From positions 124,001 through 188,000 of the forward strand of contig JADCCX010000012.1 of the NCBI GenBank assembly GCA_020252485.1: a DNA stretch of 64,000 nucleotides. The letters run 5' to 3'. This DNA comes from Methylocystis sp. (lineage in GTDB: Bacteria > Pseudomonadota > Alphaproteobacteria > Rhizobiales > Beijerinckiaceae). Positions 18,971 through 27,857 of the stretch are shown one piece after another. The notes beneath the pieces were generated by a model that saw only the letters and a list, made by a program, of their open reading frames with translations, was not told where the DNA came from and did not search any database. A program made the position numbers and the translations under genes. Each line of letters begins with the position of its first letter. The stretch's first letter is position 1.

Positions 18971-20443
18971 TCAATAATTGTAAGAGCGCTCTCCGTGCTC
19001 GGCGATGTCGAGGCCTTCGCGCTCTTTGTCCGGCGAGACGCGCAGGCCCAGGATCGCATCGGCGATCTTGAAGAGGATGAACGATCCGACACCGGACCAG
19101 ACGAGGGTCAGGCCGACAGCCTTGACCTGCGCCAGCATCTGCGCGCCGATATCGTAAGTCGCGACGGAGAGATAACCCGGCTTGGTGATGTAGTCAGGAG
19201 CGCCCACGCCGCCGAGCGCCGTGTTGACGAGGATGCCGGTGCCGAGCGCGCCGATGATGCCGCCGACGCAATGGATGCCGAAGACATCGAGCGAATCATC
19301 ATAGCCGATCGCGTTCTTCACGATGGTGCAGAACAGGAAGCAGACAGCCCCCGCCACCAGGCCGAGGATGATGCAGCCCATCGGGCCGCCCCAGCCGGAG
19401 GCAGGCGTGACGGCGACCAGACCGGCGACGACGCCGGAAACCATGCCCAGCAGCGACGGCTTGCCCTTGACCGCCCATTCGGCGAAGAGCCAGGCGACGC
19501 CGGCGGCCGCGGCCGCCACGAAGGTGTTGATCAGCGCGAGCGCCGCGACACCATTGGCTTCAAGGTTGGAGCCGGCGTTGAAGCCGAACCAGCCGACCCA
19601 CAGCATCGCCGCGCCAACCATTGTCAAGGTGAGCGAATGAGGGGCCATCAGCTCCTTGCCGTAGCCGATGCGCTTGCCAATGACATAGCAGCCCACCAGA
19701 CCGGCGATGCCGGCGTTGATGTGGACGACGGTGCCTCCCGCGAAGTCGAGCGCGCCCCACTGGAAGATGATGCCGGCATCGGCGACGGCCTTGTCGAGCT
19801 CGGCCTGGGCCGCAGCCTTGGCCGGCGCAGCGGCTTCCGCCAGCGCCTTGGCTGGGCCCGCGAGTGAATCCGGGCCGCCCCAGTACCAGACCATATGGGC
19901 GATCGGCAGATAGATGAAGGTCACCCACAGCACGGTGAAGAGGATGAGCGCCGAGAACTTCACGCGCTCGGCGAAGGCGCCGACGATGAGCGCCGGCGTG
20001 ATGCAGGCGAAGGTCATCTGGAAGGCGACATAGGTGAATTCAGGAATGTAGACGCCGTTCGAGAACGTCGCCGCCACACTCTCGGGCGTGATTCCGGCGA
20101 GGAATGCCTTCGAAAAGCCGCCGATGTAATCGTTCAGCGCGCCGCCGTTGGTGAAGGCCAGCGAATAGCCGTAGGTGACCCAGATCAGCGAGACGATGCA
20201 GACAATGGCGAAAACCTGCGTCAGCACCGAGAGCATGTTCTTGGTGCGCACGAGGCCGCCATAGAACAGGGCGAGGCCCGGAATCGTCATGAAGAGGACC
20301 AGCGCCGTAGACACGAGCATCCAGGCCGTGTCGCCCTTGTTGGGAACCGGGGCAGGAGCCGTCTGGGCCAGCGCCGGCAGCGCCATCATGGCGAGAGCGG
20401 CAGCGGCGACGCCAAGGCGGAAGGGAAGGGATGAGGATTTCAT
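18971..20443 (-). CDS. amtB: Ammonium transporter AmtB
   Basis: 490 aa, ammonium channel of the inner membrane. Signal peptide MKSSSLPFRLGVAAAALAMMALPALA, then about 11 TM helices starting 'TAWMLVSTALVLFMTIPGLALFYGGL', a hallmark of Amt. The pore segments include 'FQMTFACITPALIVGAFAERVKFSA', 'GGTVVHINAGIAGLVGCYVIG' and 'DVFGIHCVGGIIGALGTG' (the twin pore histidines are in VHINAG and GIHCVGG). The frame is open further upstream, through glnK in another frame; the ATG at 20443 has GGAG upstream. It follows glnK by 41 bp, and GlnK is expected to block the channel when nitrogen is plentiful. Confidence 0.97.
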   Translation of the reverse strand: MKSSSLPFRLGVAAAALAMMALPALAQTAPAPVPNKGDTAWMLVSTALVLFMTIPGLALFYGGLVRTKNMLSVLTQVFAIVCIVSLIWVTYGYSLAFTNGGALNDYIGGFSKAFLAGITPESVAATFSNGVYIPEFTYVAFQMTFACITPALIVGAFAERVKFSALILFTVLWVTFIYLPIAHMVWYWGGPDSLAGPAKALAEAAAPAKAAAQAELDKAVADAGIIFQWGALDFAGGTVVHINAGIAGLVGCYVIGKRIGYGKELMAPHSLTLTMVGAAMLWVGWFGFNAGSNLEANGVAALALINTFVAAAAAGVAWLFAEWAVKGKPSLLGMVSGVVAGLVAVTPASGWGGPMGCIILGLVAGAVCFLFCTIVKNAIGYDDSLDVFGIHCVGGIIGALGTGILVNTALGGVGAPDYITKPGYLSVATYDIGAQMLAQVKAVGLTLVWSGVGSFILFKIADAILGLRVSPDKEREGLDIAEHGERSYNY

Positions 20444-20484
20444 GGGAGAGAACTCCGGAAAAGCTGAGCGGGAAAAGGAGGGCA

Positions 20485-20841
<357 letters not shown>

Positions 20842-20882
20842 TCAGCCCGAACGCAAAGCCTGGCGTTTGTGAGGGAGAGGAA

Positions 20883-20898
20883 ACAAGTGCCGTGCCAG
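20883..20898 (-). promoter_or_regulatory. Sigma-54 promoter of glnK-amtB
   Basis: On the minus strand the sequence is CTGGCACGGCACTTGT, matching the -24/-12 consensus YTGGCACG-N4-TTGC with one difference (final T for C). It lies about 60 bp upstream of the glnK start, the expected place for a nitrogen-controlled promoter. Confidence 0.8.
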
Positions 20899-20991
20899 AA
20901 TCGATCAAGCTTTCGATCCTTGCCGCAAGCGGGAGCTGACTCGCATGCGCTGAGGCCTCATGCGAAATCCGAAAGGGCCTTTCCGCCTTAT

Positions 20992-21010
20992 TTGCACAAT
21001 ATTTGTGCAA
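20992..21010. promoter_or_regulatory. NtrC-binding site upstream of glnK-amtB
   Basis: TTGCACAATATTTGTGCAA is a perfect 19-bp palindrome containing TGCAC-N7-GTGCA, the NtrC consensus. It is about 100 bp upstream of the sigma-54 element, a standard enhancer distance, and squeezes in just past the tesB stop codon. Confidence 0.8.
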
Positions 21011-21014
21011 TTGA

Positions 21015-21908
21015 TCAGGGGCGCATCAGTCCGCGCGGGGTCTTTTGGCGCAGCAGGCCTTCCTGGGCCACCGAAGCGATCAGCTTGCCGCCGCGCGTGA
21101 AGATCAGCCCCCTCGCCAGACCCAACGCATGGGAGGTTGAAGGGCTATCCTGCGCATAAAGCAGCCAGTCATCCAGCCGGAAATCGCGGTGGAACCACAT
21201 GGCGTGATCGAGCGATGCGCCCTGGATATCGGGATCGAACACCGATCTGCCGTGAGCGATCAGCGCCGTATCGACCAGCGTCATGTCCGACGCATAGGCA
21301 AGCAGCGCGATATGCAGACGGGGATCATCGGGGAGCGCCTCCGCCGCGCGAAACCAGACATACTGGACAGGATTCGCCCGCTCCGCAGCGCTCAGGCCTT
21401 CGCCGAGATAGCGTTTCAGGCTGACAGGCCGGAGCTCGATCGGCCGTTCGCGCAGGAAATAGCGCTGCAGCGAGGGGGAAATCTGGCTGGCGAAGCGGGC
21501 GACCAGCTCCTTTTCCGGGAGCAGGATCTCCGGCTGGGGCACATCAGGCATCGGCTGCTGATGATCGTAGCCTGCTTCAGAGCGGTGAAAGGAGGCTGAG
21601 AGCGTGAAGATCGCAGCATTGTTCTGGCGCGCCACCACCTGCCGGGTCGCGAAGCTGCGCCCATCTCGCAGCCGGTCCACCGCATAATCGATCGGCAGGG
21701 CAGGATCGCCCGACAGAATGAAATAGGCGTGCAGCGAATGGGGCCGGAGCGCATCGTCCACGGTGCGCATGGCGGCGATCAGCGCCTGACTGATGACGAG
21801 CCCGCCGAAGATGCGCTGCCAGCCGACCGCGGGGCTGCGACCCCGGAAGCGGTTGCTATCGTGGCTTTCGAGGTCGAGAATAGCCAGAAGATCGCGGGTC
21901 TCGGACAT
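21015..21908 (-). CDS. tesB: Acyl-CoA thioesterase II (TesB-like)
   Basis: 297 aa double-hotdog thioesterase. N-terminal 'FRGRSPAVGWQRIFGGLVISQALIAA' and 'LHAYFILSGDPALPIDYAVDRLRDGRSFATRQV' are typical TesB; the second domain has 'ASLDHAMWFHRDFRLDDWLLY' with the catalytic Asp, and 'LARGLIFTRGGKLIASVAQEGLLR' closes it. Start 21908 is chosen since MSETRDLL fits the family; the open frame to 22079 overlaps ubiH on the other strand. Divergent from the ubiH-type gene with 42 bp between. Confidence 0.93.
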   Translation of the reverse strand: MSETRDLLAILDLESHDSNRFRGRSPAVGWQRIFGGLVISQALIAAMRTVDDALRPHSLHAYFILSGDPALPIDYAVDRLRDGRSFATRQVVARQNNAAIFTLSASFHRSEAGYDHQQPMPDVPQPEILLPEKELVARFASQISPSLQRYFLRERPIELRPVSLKRYLGEGLSAAERANPVQYVWFRAAEALPDDPRLHIALLAYASDMTLVDTALIAHGRSVFDPDIQGASLDHAMWFHRDFRLDDWLLYAQDSPSTSHALGLARGLIFTRGGKLIASVAQEGLLRQKTPRGLMRP

Positions 21909-21950
21909 TGCGGATTGCGATATCAGCCGCTCCTGCGGATAGGAAGCACA

Positions 21951-23213
21951 ATGCCAACGAAAATCGGGAATGCCGAACAACCCTGCGACATCGTCATTGC
22001 TGGCGGCGGCGTCGCCGGGCTGGCGCTCGCGCTCGCGCTCAAGCAGGCGGCGGGAAGCGCTCTTTCGGTGCGCCTGCATGATCCGGCTCTAGAGCGGGCC
22101 AAGGCTTCCGGCGGCAAGGCTTCCGGCGGCCCGGCGCGCGCCTATGCCATCGCCGCAGGCGCGCGGCGCATGCTCGGGACAATTGGCATCTGGGATGCGA
22201 TCGAACCTCATGCGCAGGCGCTGACGGCCATGGACATCACCGATTCTGCGCTGGAGGAGCCGATCCGCCCGCTGTTTCTCTCCTTCGACGGCGAGCTGGC
22301 GCCGGGCGAGCCCTTCGCCCATATGGTCGAGGAACGCCCCCTTCTGGCCGCTCTGACCGCTGCGGCGAGGGCGCAAGGCGCTGTCTTCTCGACAGAACCC
22401 GTCACCGGCTTCGAGGCGGCGCCAGGCGAGATCGCCGTCACGGCCGCGAATGGCGATCGCTTCAGGGCGCGCCTGCTGGTCGCAGCCGATGGCGCCCGCT
22501 CGAAGCTCAGGGCGCTGGCCGGCATTCCCTTCCACGGCTGGAGCTACGATCAGGCGGCGATCGTGGGCGCGATCCGCCACGAACGTGACCATGGCGGGCG
22601 GGCGGTCGAGCATTTCCTGCCTTCCGGGCCCTTCGCGCTGCTGCCGCTCAAGGGCAACCGCTCCTCCATCGTCTGGACGGAAAGGAAGAGCGAGGCGGCC
22701 GCGATCATCGCACGCGACGCCGGCACTTTGGCCGCCATGATCGAACGCCGCTTCGGGCTGGAGCTTGGCTCGATCACGCTTGAAGGCCCGCTGCAGACCC
22801 TCCCGCTGTCGCTTGGCCTCGCCGGCTCCTTCATCGGCCAGCGGCTGGCGCTGCTCGGCGATGCCGCGCATGTCATCCACCCGATCGCCGGTCAGGGTCT
22901 GAATCTCGGCCTCAAGGACGCCGCCGCGCTCGCGGAGGTCATCGTCGATCAGTTGCGGCTTGGGCTGGACCCGGGATCGCCCGAGGCGCTGGCCGCCTAT
23001 CAGCGCAGCCGCCGTTTCGACACGGCGCAGATGGCGGTGACGACCGATGTGCTCAACCGGCTTTTCTCCAACGATATCGCTCCGCTGCGCACCCTCAGGG
23101 AAGTCGGGCTTGGGCTCGTCGAACGCCTGCCGGGACTGAAGACCTTTTTCATCGGCCAGGCGGCGGGAACAGGTGCGCGCATGCCCCGCCTGATGCGCGG
23201 CGACAGCCTCTGA
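21951..23213 (+). CDS. UbiH/UbiF/COQ6-family FAD-dependent hydroxylase
   Basis: 420 aa flavin monooxygenase expected to hydroxylate the ubiquinone ring. FAD motif 'DIVIAGGGVAGLALALAL' at about residues 13-30; second FAD motif 'LLGDAAHVIHPIAGQGLNLGLKDAAAL' near 300. GD...HP is the family signature. A short 'KASGGKASGG' near residue 50 comes from a 15-bp tandem duplication at 22101-22130, right before the 'ARAYAIAAGARRML' segment. The ATG at 21951 has AGGAAG upstream. Which ring position it modifies cannot be told. Confidence 0.92.
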   Translation: MPTKIGNAEQPCDIVIAGGGVAGLALALALKQAAGSALSVRLHDPALERAKASGGKASGGPARAYAIAAGARRMLGTIGIWDAIEPHAQALTAMDITDSALEEPIRPLFLSFDGELAPGEPFAHMVEERPLLAALTAAARAQGAVFSTEPVTGFEAAPGEIAVTAANGDRFRARLLVAADGARSKLRALAGIPFHGWSYDQAAIVGAIRHERDHGGRAVEHFLPSGPFALLPLKGNRSSIVWTERKSEAAAIIARDAGTLAAMIERRFGLELGSITLEGPLQTLPLSLGLAGSFIGQRLALLGDAAHVIHPIAGQGLNLGLKDAAALAEVIVDQLRLGLDPGSPEALAAYQRSRRFDTAQMAVTTDVLNRLFSNDIAPLRTLREVGLGLVERLPGLKTFFIGQAAGTGARMPRLMRGDSL

Positions 23214-23224
23214 AGCTTTGGCCG

Positions 23225-24193
23225 CTACACCACCGCGTCCCGCTCCGGGATAGGCTCGCCCTTTGCCACGCGCTCCATATTGGCGAACATGCGGCGCACG
23301 GTGGGCTCGAACGTATCCGCCGTGCTGGCGGCGAGATGCGGCGTCAGCGTCAGGTTGTCGATCCCGATCAGCGGGCTGCCGGGCGGCAGCGGCTCGACCG
23401 AAAAGACATCCATGGCCGCCGCCGAGATCACCTTGCGCCGCAAGGCATCGGCGAGATCCGCCTCCACCACCACGCCGCCCCGCGCCGCATTGATCAGCAC
23501 CGCATTCGGCTTCATCCGTGCGAAGGCGGCGGCATCGAAAAGATTGGCCGTCTCCGGCGTCAGCGGACAATTGAGCGAAATGACGTCCGCCTGCGTGATG
23601 ATTTCATCGATTGTCGCGGGGATGACGCCGAGCGCCGCCTCTTCCTCGGGCGGCAGGCGCGTCCGCTTGGCGTAGAGCACGCGGCAGCCGAAGCCGCGCA
23701 GCAGGCGGGCGAGGTTCTGGCCGATGGCGCCCAGCCCGACGATGCCGACTGTCTTGCCGGAGAGAAGAAAGGCCTCGCCCGGCAGGCGCGACGGGCCGCG
23801 CCATTCCCCACCCATGAGCTTGTGGTGGCCATAAGCCGGAAAGCGCAAAGCCATCAGGATCATCGCCAGCGAGAATTCCGCCACGGCGACGGCATTGCTC
23901 CCGGTCGTGCGCGCGACGCGGATGCCGAGCCGGCGCGCGGCTTCGATATCGATGTTGTCGATGCCGACCCCCCATTTGTGGAGCAGTTTCAGTTTCCGCG
24001 CCGCCCCCAGAACGGCAGCATTGACGGCGACCTGCCCGGCGATGGCGAAATCCGCGTCGCGGATGATCTCCATCATCGCTTCCTCGCCCGAACCGGTCCC
24101 GTAATCGAAGCTGAAACCCTCGGGCAGCAGCGCCCGCATCTGCTGCGCCCGCTTTTCGGCGCCCATATCGAGCAGGACGATACGCAGCGTCAC
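23225..24193 (-). CDS. D-isomer-specific 2-hydroxyacid dehydrogenase
   Basis: 322 aa NAD-dependent dehydrogenase of the SerA/LdhA superfamily. NAD-binding 'TVGIVGLGAIGQNLARLLRGFG', substrate-site 'WGVGIDNIDIEAAR', catalytic Arg in 'LINAARGGVVVEADL', and His in 'TLTPHLAASTADTFEPTV'. It lacks the ACT domain of true SerA, so a glyoxylate/hydroxypyruvate- or phosphoglycerate-type substrate is possible. A GTG at 24193 (VTLRIVLLD) with GGAG 8 bp upstream is the chosen start; ATG at 24166 is an alternative. Converges on the ubiH-type gene. Confidence 0.9.
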   Translation of the reverse strand: MTLRIVLLDMGAEKRAQQMRALLPEGFSFDYGTGSGEEAMMEIIRDADFAIAGQVAVNAAVLGAARKLKLLHKWGVGIDNIDIEAARRLGIRVARTTGSNAVAVAEFSLAMILMALRFPAYGHHKLMGGEWRGPSRLPGEAFLLSGKTVGIVGLGAIGQNLARLLRGFGCRVLYAKRTRLPPEEEAALGVIPATIDEIITQADVISLNCPLTPETANLFDAAAFARMKPNAVLINAARGGVVVEADLADALRRKVISAAAMDVFSVEPLPPGSPLIGIDNLTLTPHLAASTADTFEPTVRRMFANMERVAKGEPIPERDAVV

Positions 24194-24400
24194 GCCTTCG
24201 GCTCCGGCGTACCAAACCCCAGTTTCGTAGTGCCCGGGAGATCGCCCAACTCCTGCGCGATTGGCGCCGGCATCGGATTGATCCGGTCTTCCATCAATGA
24301 TCGCCCTCCCGCCGGGGCCCCGGTCAGCCGGATGCCTGCTCCGTTCCGATGGTGACGCCATCGGGGCGAAACCGCAACTCCGATGCAGCCGGCGGCACGG

Positions 24401-24620
24401 GCCTGAACTCGGGCTAACGATTGCCTCCCCGAGCGCCCATCCCGCCCCCTTGCGGGGCGGGTGGCCCGGACCCCGGACTTGATCCGGGGGAAGGGCCGGG
24501 TGGGGGGGATTTTCCCATTTTGTCCTGATGATCACCCCTCCCCGGCGGCTTTCGCCGCCGACCCTCCCCGTCAAGGGGAGGGATGGAGCCCGCAAGCTAA
24601 CCCGGATTCAAAGCCCTGGG
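24401..24620 (+). repeat. Dispersed repeat, copy 1 (about 220 bp)
   Basis: This block matches the reverse complement of 36436-36618 almost throughout: GGCTAACGATTGC, GAGCGCCCATCCCGCCCC, CTTGCGGGGCGGGTGG, CCCATTTT, ATGATCACCCCTCCCCGGC, CGCCGCCGACCCTCCCC, GTCAAGGGGAGGGATGG, AACCCGGAT. Copy 1 has about 35 extra bp around 24467-24505 with its own GGACCCCGGACTTGATCCGGGG hairpin. The rest of the gap 24194-24647 shows no gene. Confidence 0.8.
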
Positions 24621-24647
24621 CAGGCGGTAGCGGGAAGGAGGAGCCGA

Positions 24648-25349
24648 TCAGCTTTCGCGGAAGCGGTAGCCCACGCCGTAAAGCGTCTCGATCATCTCGA
24701 AATCGTCGTCGGCCATCTTGAACTTCTTGCGCAGGCGCTTGATGTGGCTGTCGATCGTGCGGTCATCGACATAGACCTGGTCGTCATAAGCGACATCCAT
24801 CAGCGCATTGCGGCTCTTGACCACGCCGGGACGCTGGGCGAGCGACTGCAGGATCAGGAATTCGGTAACGGTGAGCACCACCGGCTTGCCCTTCCAGGTC
24901 ACGGTGTGACGCTCGGGATCCATGGTCAGCAGGCCGCGCTCCAGCACCTTGGCATCAGCGTCCTTGGCGATGGGGGCGAGATCCTTGGCGCCCGAACGGC
25001 GCAGGATGGCCTTCACACGCTCGACCAGCAGACGTTGCGAGAACGGCTTGCGGATAAAATCATCCGCCCCGATCTTGAGGCCGAACAATTCGTCGATCTC
25101 CTCATCCTTCGAGGTGAGGAAGATGACCGGCAGATCGGATTTCTGGCGCAGGCGGCGGAGCAGCTCCATGCCGTCCATCCGCGGCATCTTGATATCGAAG
25201 ATCGCGAGATCGGGCGGGTTCTGCTTCAGGCCGTCCAGCGCAGTGGCCCCGTCCGTGTAAGTGTTGATCCTGTAGCCCTCCGCTTCCAGAGCCATGGAGA
25301 CGGATGTCAGGATGTTGCGGTCGTCATCGACCAGGGTGATGGTGGGCAT
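24648..25349 (-). CDS. chvI: OmpR-family response regulator, ChvI-like
   Basis: 233 aa. Receiver domain: acidic pocket 'VDDDRN', phosphorylation site Asp52 in '[12 protein letters not shown]', 'FLTSKDEE', and Lys in 'IRKPFS'. DNA-binding winged helix: '[32 protein letters not shown]', '[26 protein letters not shown]', ending '[14 protein letters not shown]'. The '[18 protein letters not shown]' stretch is typical of ChvI, the acid/envelope regulator of rhizobia. ATG 25349 is used since [10 protein letters not shown] starts the receiver. The partner kinase chvG is not next to it. Confidence 0.88.
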   Translation of the reverse strand: MPTITLVDDDRNILTSVSMALEAEGYRINTYTDGATALDGLKQNPPDLAIFDIKMPRMDGMELLRRLRQKSDLPVIFLTSKDEEIDELFGLKIGADDFIRKPFSQRLLVERVKAILRRSGAKDLAPIAKDADAKVLERGLLTMDPERHTVTWKGKPVVLTVTEFLILQSLAQRPGVVKSRNALMDVAYDDQVYVDDRTIDSHIKRLRKKFKMADDDFEMIETLYGVGYRFRES

Positions 25350-25469
25350 CAGGGGCGCTTCCTCACCGCATAAGCCAGCGGCCACAGGCTGCAATTGCGA
25401 ACAAACACTGTCCAAATTGTGGCAGGCCTCAATTGGCTGTCAAGGCGCGGCTGGATTTGGCTCCGGATT

Positions 25470-26288
25470 TCACCAGAAATCCGGCAGCGTTTCCGTCAGC
25501 ACGCCGCCGATCCGCACCGGTGCGGCATGGATGGCGAGGCCGGTGCGGTCGTCGGTTTCGACGGCGAGGCCGCAGAGCGTGCCGGGCCCTTCCGCCACTT
25601 CGAGCCGCGATCCGGGCGTCTTCTCCAGCCAGCGGCGGATCGGCTCATGCCGGTCCATGCCGAGGATCGATTCGTAATTGCCGGTCATGCCGGCGTCGCT
25701 GAGATAGGCGGTGCCTGCGGGCAGGATGCGGCAATCGGCGGTCGGCGCATGGGTGTGCGTGCCGACGACGAGGCTGACCTTGCCATCGAGAAAATAGCCC
25801 ATCGCCTGCTTTTCGGAGGTTGCCTCGGCGTGCATGTCGATGAGGATGGCGTCGCAGCTTTGGCCGAGCGGACAGGCCTCCACCTCGCGGAGGACCGCGC
25901 GGAAGGGATCGTCCATCGCATCCATGTAGAGGCGGCCAAGCGCATTGACGACGAGGAGGCGGCGGCCGCCAGCCACCTCAAGCAGCGCCGCGCCCCGGCC
26001 CGGCGCGCCCATGGGATAATTGACAGGCCGGATCAAACGTTCGGTGCGGGTGATGAAGATCATCGCCTCGCGCTGGTCCCAGGAATGGTTGCCGAGCGTC
26101 ACCGCATCGGCCCCCGCGTCGAGGAAATCGGTGAAGATCTCCTCCGTGAGGCCGAAACCGCCGGCAGCGTTCTCTCCGTTGACGATAACGGCATCGAGCC
26201 GCCAGCGCGCGCGCAGCCGCGGCAACTGCTCCTGCAGGATGCTCCGGCCCGGACGGCCGACCACGTCGCCGATGAAAAGGATGCGCAT
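25470..26288 (-). CDS. YmdB-family metallophosphoesterase (TIGR00282)
   Basis: 272 aa calcineurin-like phosphoesterase. Metal motifs in order: 'GDVVGRPGR', 'VNGENAAGGFG', 'TLGNHSWDQ', 'IDMHAEATSEKQAMGYFLDGKVSLVVGTHTHAPTAD', all as in YmdB. Bacillus YmdB is a cyclic-nucleotide phosphodiesterase affecting biofilm choice; the substrate here is unproven. It lies 60 bp downstream of the 5-formyltetrahydrofolate cyclo-ligase gene, a pairing common in alphaproteobacteria. Confidence 0.93.
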   Translation of the reverse strand: MRILFIGDVVGRPGRSILQEQLPRLRARWRLDAVIVNGENAAGGFGLTEEIFTDFLDAGADAVTLGNHSWDQREAMIFITRTERLIRPVNYPMGAPGRGAALLEVAGGRRLLVVNALGRLYMDAMDDPFRAVLREVEACPLGQSCDAILIDMHAEATSEKQAMGYFLDGKVSLVVGTHTHAPTADCRILPAGTAYLSDAGMTGNYESILGMDRHEPIRRWLEKTPGSRLEVAEGPGTLCGLAVETDDRTGLAIHAAPVRIGGVLTETLPDFW

Positions 26289-26348
26289 ACCGTGCAGTGG
26301 CGCGGGAACGGGCGAAGGTCAATGCGGCAGGGCGCGACGGATTCGCGC

Positions 26349-26909
26349 TCAGGGCCGGCGGAAGAGAGCGTGCTCCGTCACGATCAGATCAAGCGGCCGG
26401 TCATGCGGTTCCGCAGGGACCGTTTCCACCTGCTGGAAACCGAAGGCGATGCCCACCGTCAGCAAAGGCTCGCCATCGGCAAGCAAGGCCTTGATGACGC
26501 GGTCATAATGGCCCTGGCCCCAGCCGATGCGCTGGCAGGACGCGTCGAAAGCGGCCAACGGCGCCAGCAAAACCGCCGGGCGCTGCGCATCCGCCGTGGT
26601 GTCGGGCCCCAGAGTGCCGAAGCCCGCATCGACGAGCTCCACGCCCTCGATCCAGCGGCGGAAGATGATGTTGGGATGCACGATGACGGGGAGCGCAAGC
26701 GGCCTGCCGCAGCGGCGCAGCATCGCCATCAGCGGACGCGGATCGGCCTCGGACCGATAGGGCCAGTAGCCCGCGACCGGGCCGCCGGGTCCGTTCGCCG
26801 CTTCGGCCAGGGCCCTATGCGCGATGGCGATGGACGCCTCTGCCCGCCAAACGGGTGATGCCGCATCGCGCTTCGCCAGAACGGATTTGCGGAGATCGGC
26901 CTTGGTCAC
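26349..26909 (-). CDS. 5-formyltetrahydrofolate cyclo-ligase
   Basis: 186 aa. Converts 5-formyl-THF to 5,10-methenyl-THF with ATP. Substrate/ATP motif 'RIGWGQGHYDR' replaces the more usual GYGxGYYDR. N-terminal 'KADLRKSVLAKRDA' and 'PVAGYWPYRSEADPRPLM' also fit. The lolA gene ends 6 bp upstream, so in this genome there is no room for the 6S RNA gene that often precedes this gene in alphaproteobacteria. Confidence 0.93.
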   Translation of the reverse strand: MTKADLRKSVLAKRDAASPVWRAEASIAIAHRALAEAANGPGGPVAGYWPYRSEADPRPLMAMLRRCGRPLALPVIVHPNIIFRRWIEGVELVDAGFGTLGPDTTADAQRPAVLLAPLAAFDASCQRIGWGQGHYDRVIKALLADGEPLLTVGIAFGFQQVETVPAEPHDRPLDLIVTEHALFRRP

Positions 26910-26915
26910 GAAACC

Positions 26916-27647
26916 TCAGTTCGGCTGGCGGCCGGCATTGAATTGGTAATTGATGGTGAAGAGGCTGCGGCTGGGCCGTTGCTGCGTGTTCAGATTGGCG
27001 AGCTGGATTGTGGTCGGGATGCCTTGCGGATCGGTGACCGTCCAGCGCCGGATCTGGAAGCTCTCGCCATCAAAATGGATACGGATGCGCGACGTGCCAG
27101 CGATCGTGTTCTTGTCCTCGATCTCGAGGATGACCTCGTCCTTGTCACGCGCCACCGACAGCACCTTGGTGTCGCGGGTGATATCGATCTTGTCCGCCAC
27201 GAGGAACTTCAGCGGCGTCTGCCCGATGCCGTAGAGATCCTGCTGCGGGACGCGCTTGTCGATCACCGCCACCTGCGAACCATCAGAGACGACCTCGAGC
27301 TGGCTCGGCGGATCATAATCGAAGCGGAGCTTGCCGGGCCGCATCACATAGAGCTTGCCGGTGCGGCGGCGCCCATCCGCATTGATCTGGTTGAAGTCGC
27401 CGATCAGAGTCGCCATGCCGTTGAGCGAGCGGTTGATGCGCTCGATCAGCATCTGCGGCGTTTCGGGCGGCGGCGCCGGCTGCGCCTGCCCGGCCGGGGC
27501 CTTCGCGGCGGGGGGGCTGGTCGCAGGAGCCGGTGTCACAGGAGCCGGACGGTGGGTGAGGTCCAGCGGCGCGCCCTGCGCCAGGACGGACCCGGCCGCC
27601 AGCAGCAGAGAGAGGATCATCCCGCCATTGATCAGCAATCGCGCCAT
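26916..27647 (-). CDS. lolA: LolA-like outer-membrane lipoprotein carrier protein
   Basis: 243 aa. Signal peptide 'MARLLINGGMILSLLLAAGSVLA' then a Pro/Ala-rich spacer to ~75, unusual for LolA, before the half-barrel: 'LIGDFNQINADGRRRTGKLYVMRPGKLRFDYDPPSQLEVVSDGSQVAVIDK' and 'TIQLANLNTQQRPSRSLFTINY'. The ATG at 27647 is preferred to 27659 or 27701 because GGGAG precedes it and the signal peptide starts there. LolA shuttles lipoproteins from LolCDE to the outer membrane. ftsK, its common neighbour in rhizobia, is 8 kb away here. Confidence 0.88.
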   Translation of the reverse strand: MARLLINGGMILSLLLAAGSVLAQGAPLDLTHRPAPVTPAPATSPPAAKAPAGQAQPAPPPETPQMLIERINRSLNGMATLIGDFNQINADGRRRTGKLYVMRPGKLRFDYDPPSQLEVVSDGSQVAVIDKRVPQQDLYGIGQTPLKFLVADKIDITRDTKVLSVARDKDEVILEIEDKNTIAGTSRIRIHFDGESFQIRRWTVTDPQGIPTTIQLANLNTQQRPSRSLFTINYQFNAGRQPN

Positions 27648-27857
27648 GGGCTCCCGCATCTCCGTTGGTTCAACATGGGGCTCGCCTTGCGCGAAATCCA
27701 TGACCGTTTCAGGGCGGATTTCGCCCGAACATGGTTTACGGATGCTTAAGCGGTGGTGGCCGCAGACCGGCAGACGGTCGAAAATGCCGAAACCGTCTTT
27801 GCGAGAAGCGGCAGCGACGAAGCAAAGACGATGCGGCGAGGCGTCTTTCTGAAGCTG

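Noticed and set aside
24528-25373. Plus-strand frame crossing the dispersed repeat into chvI antisense
   Set aside because: Its first part is repeat DNA and the rest is antisense of chvI; no domain seen.
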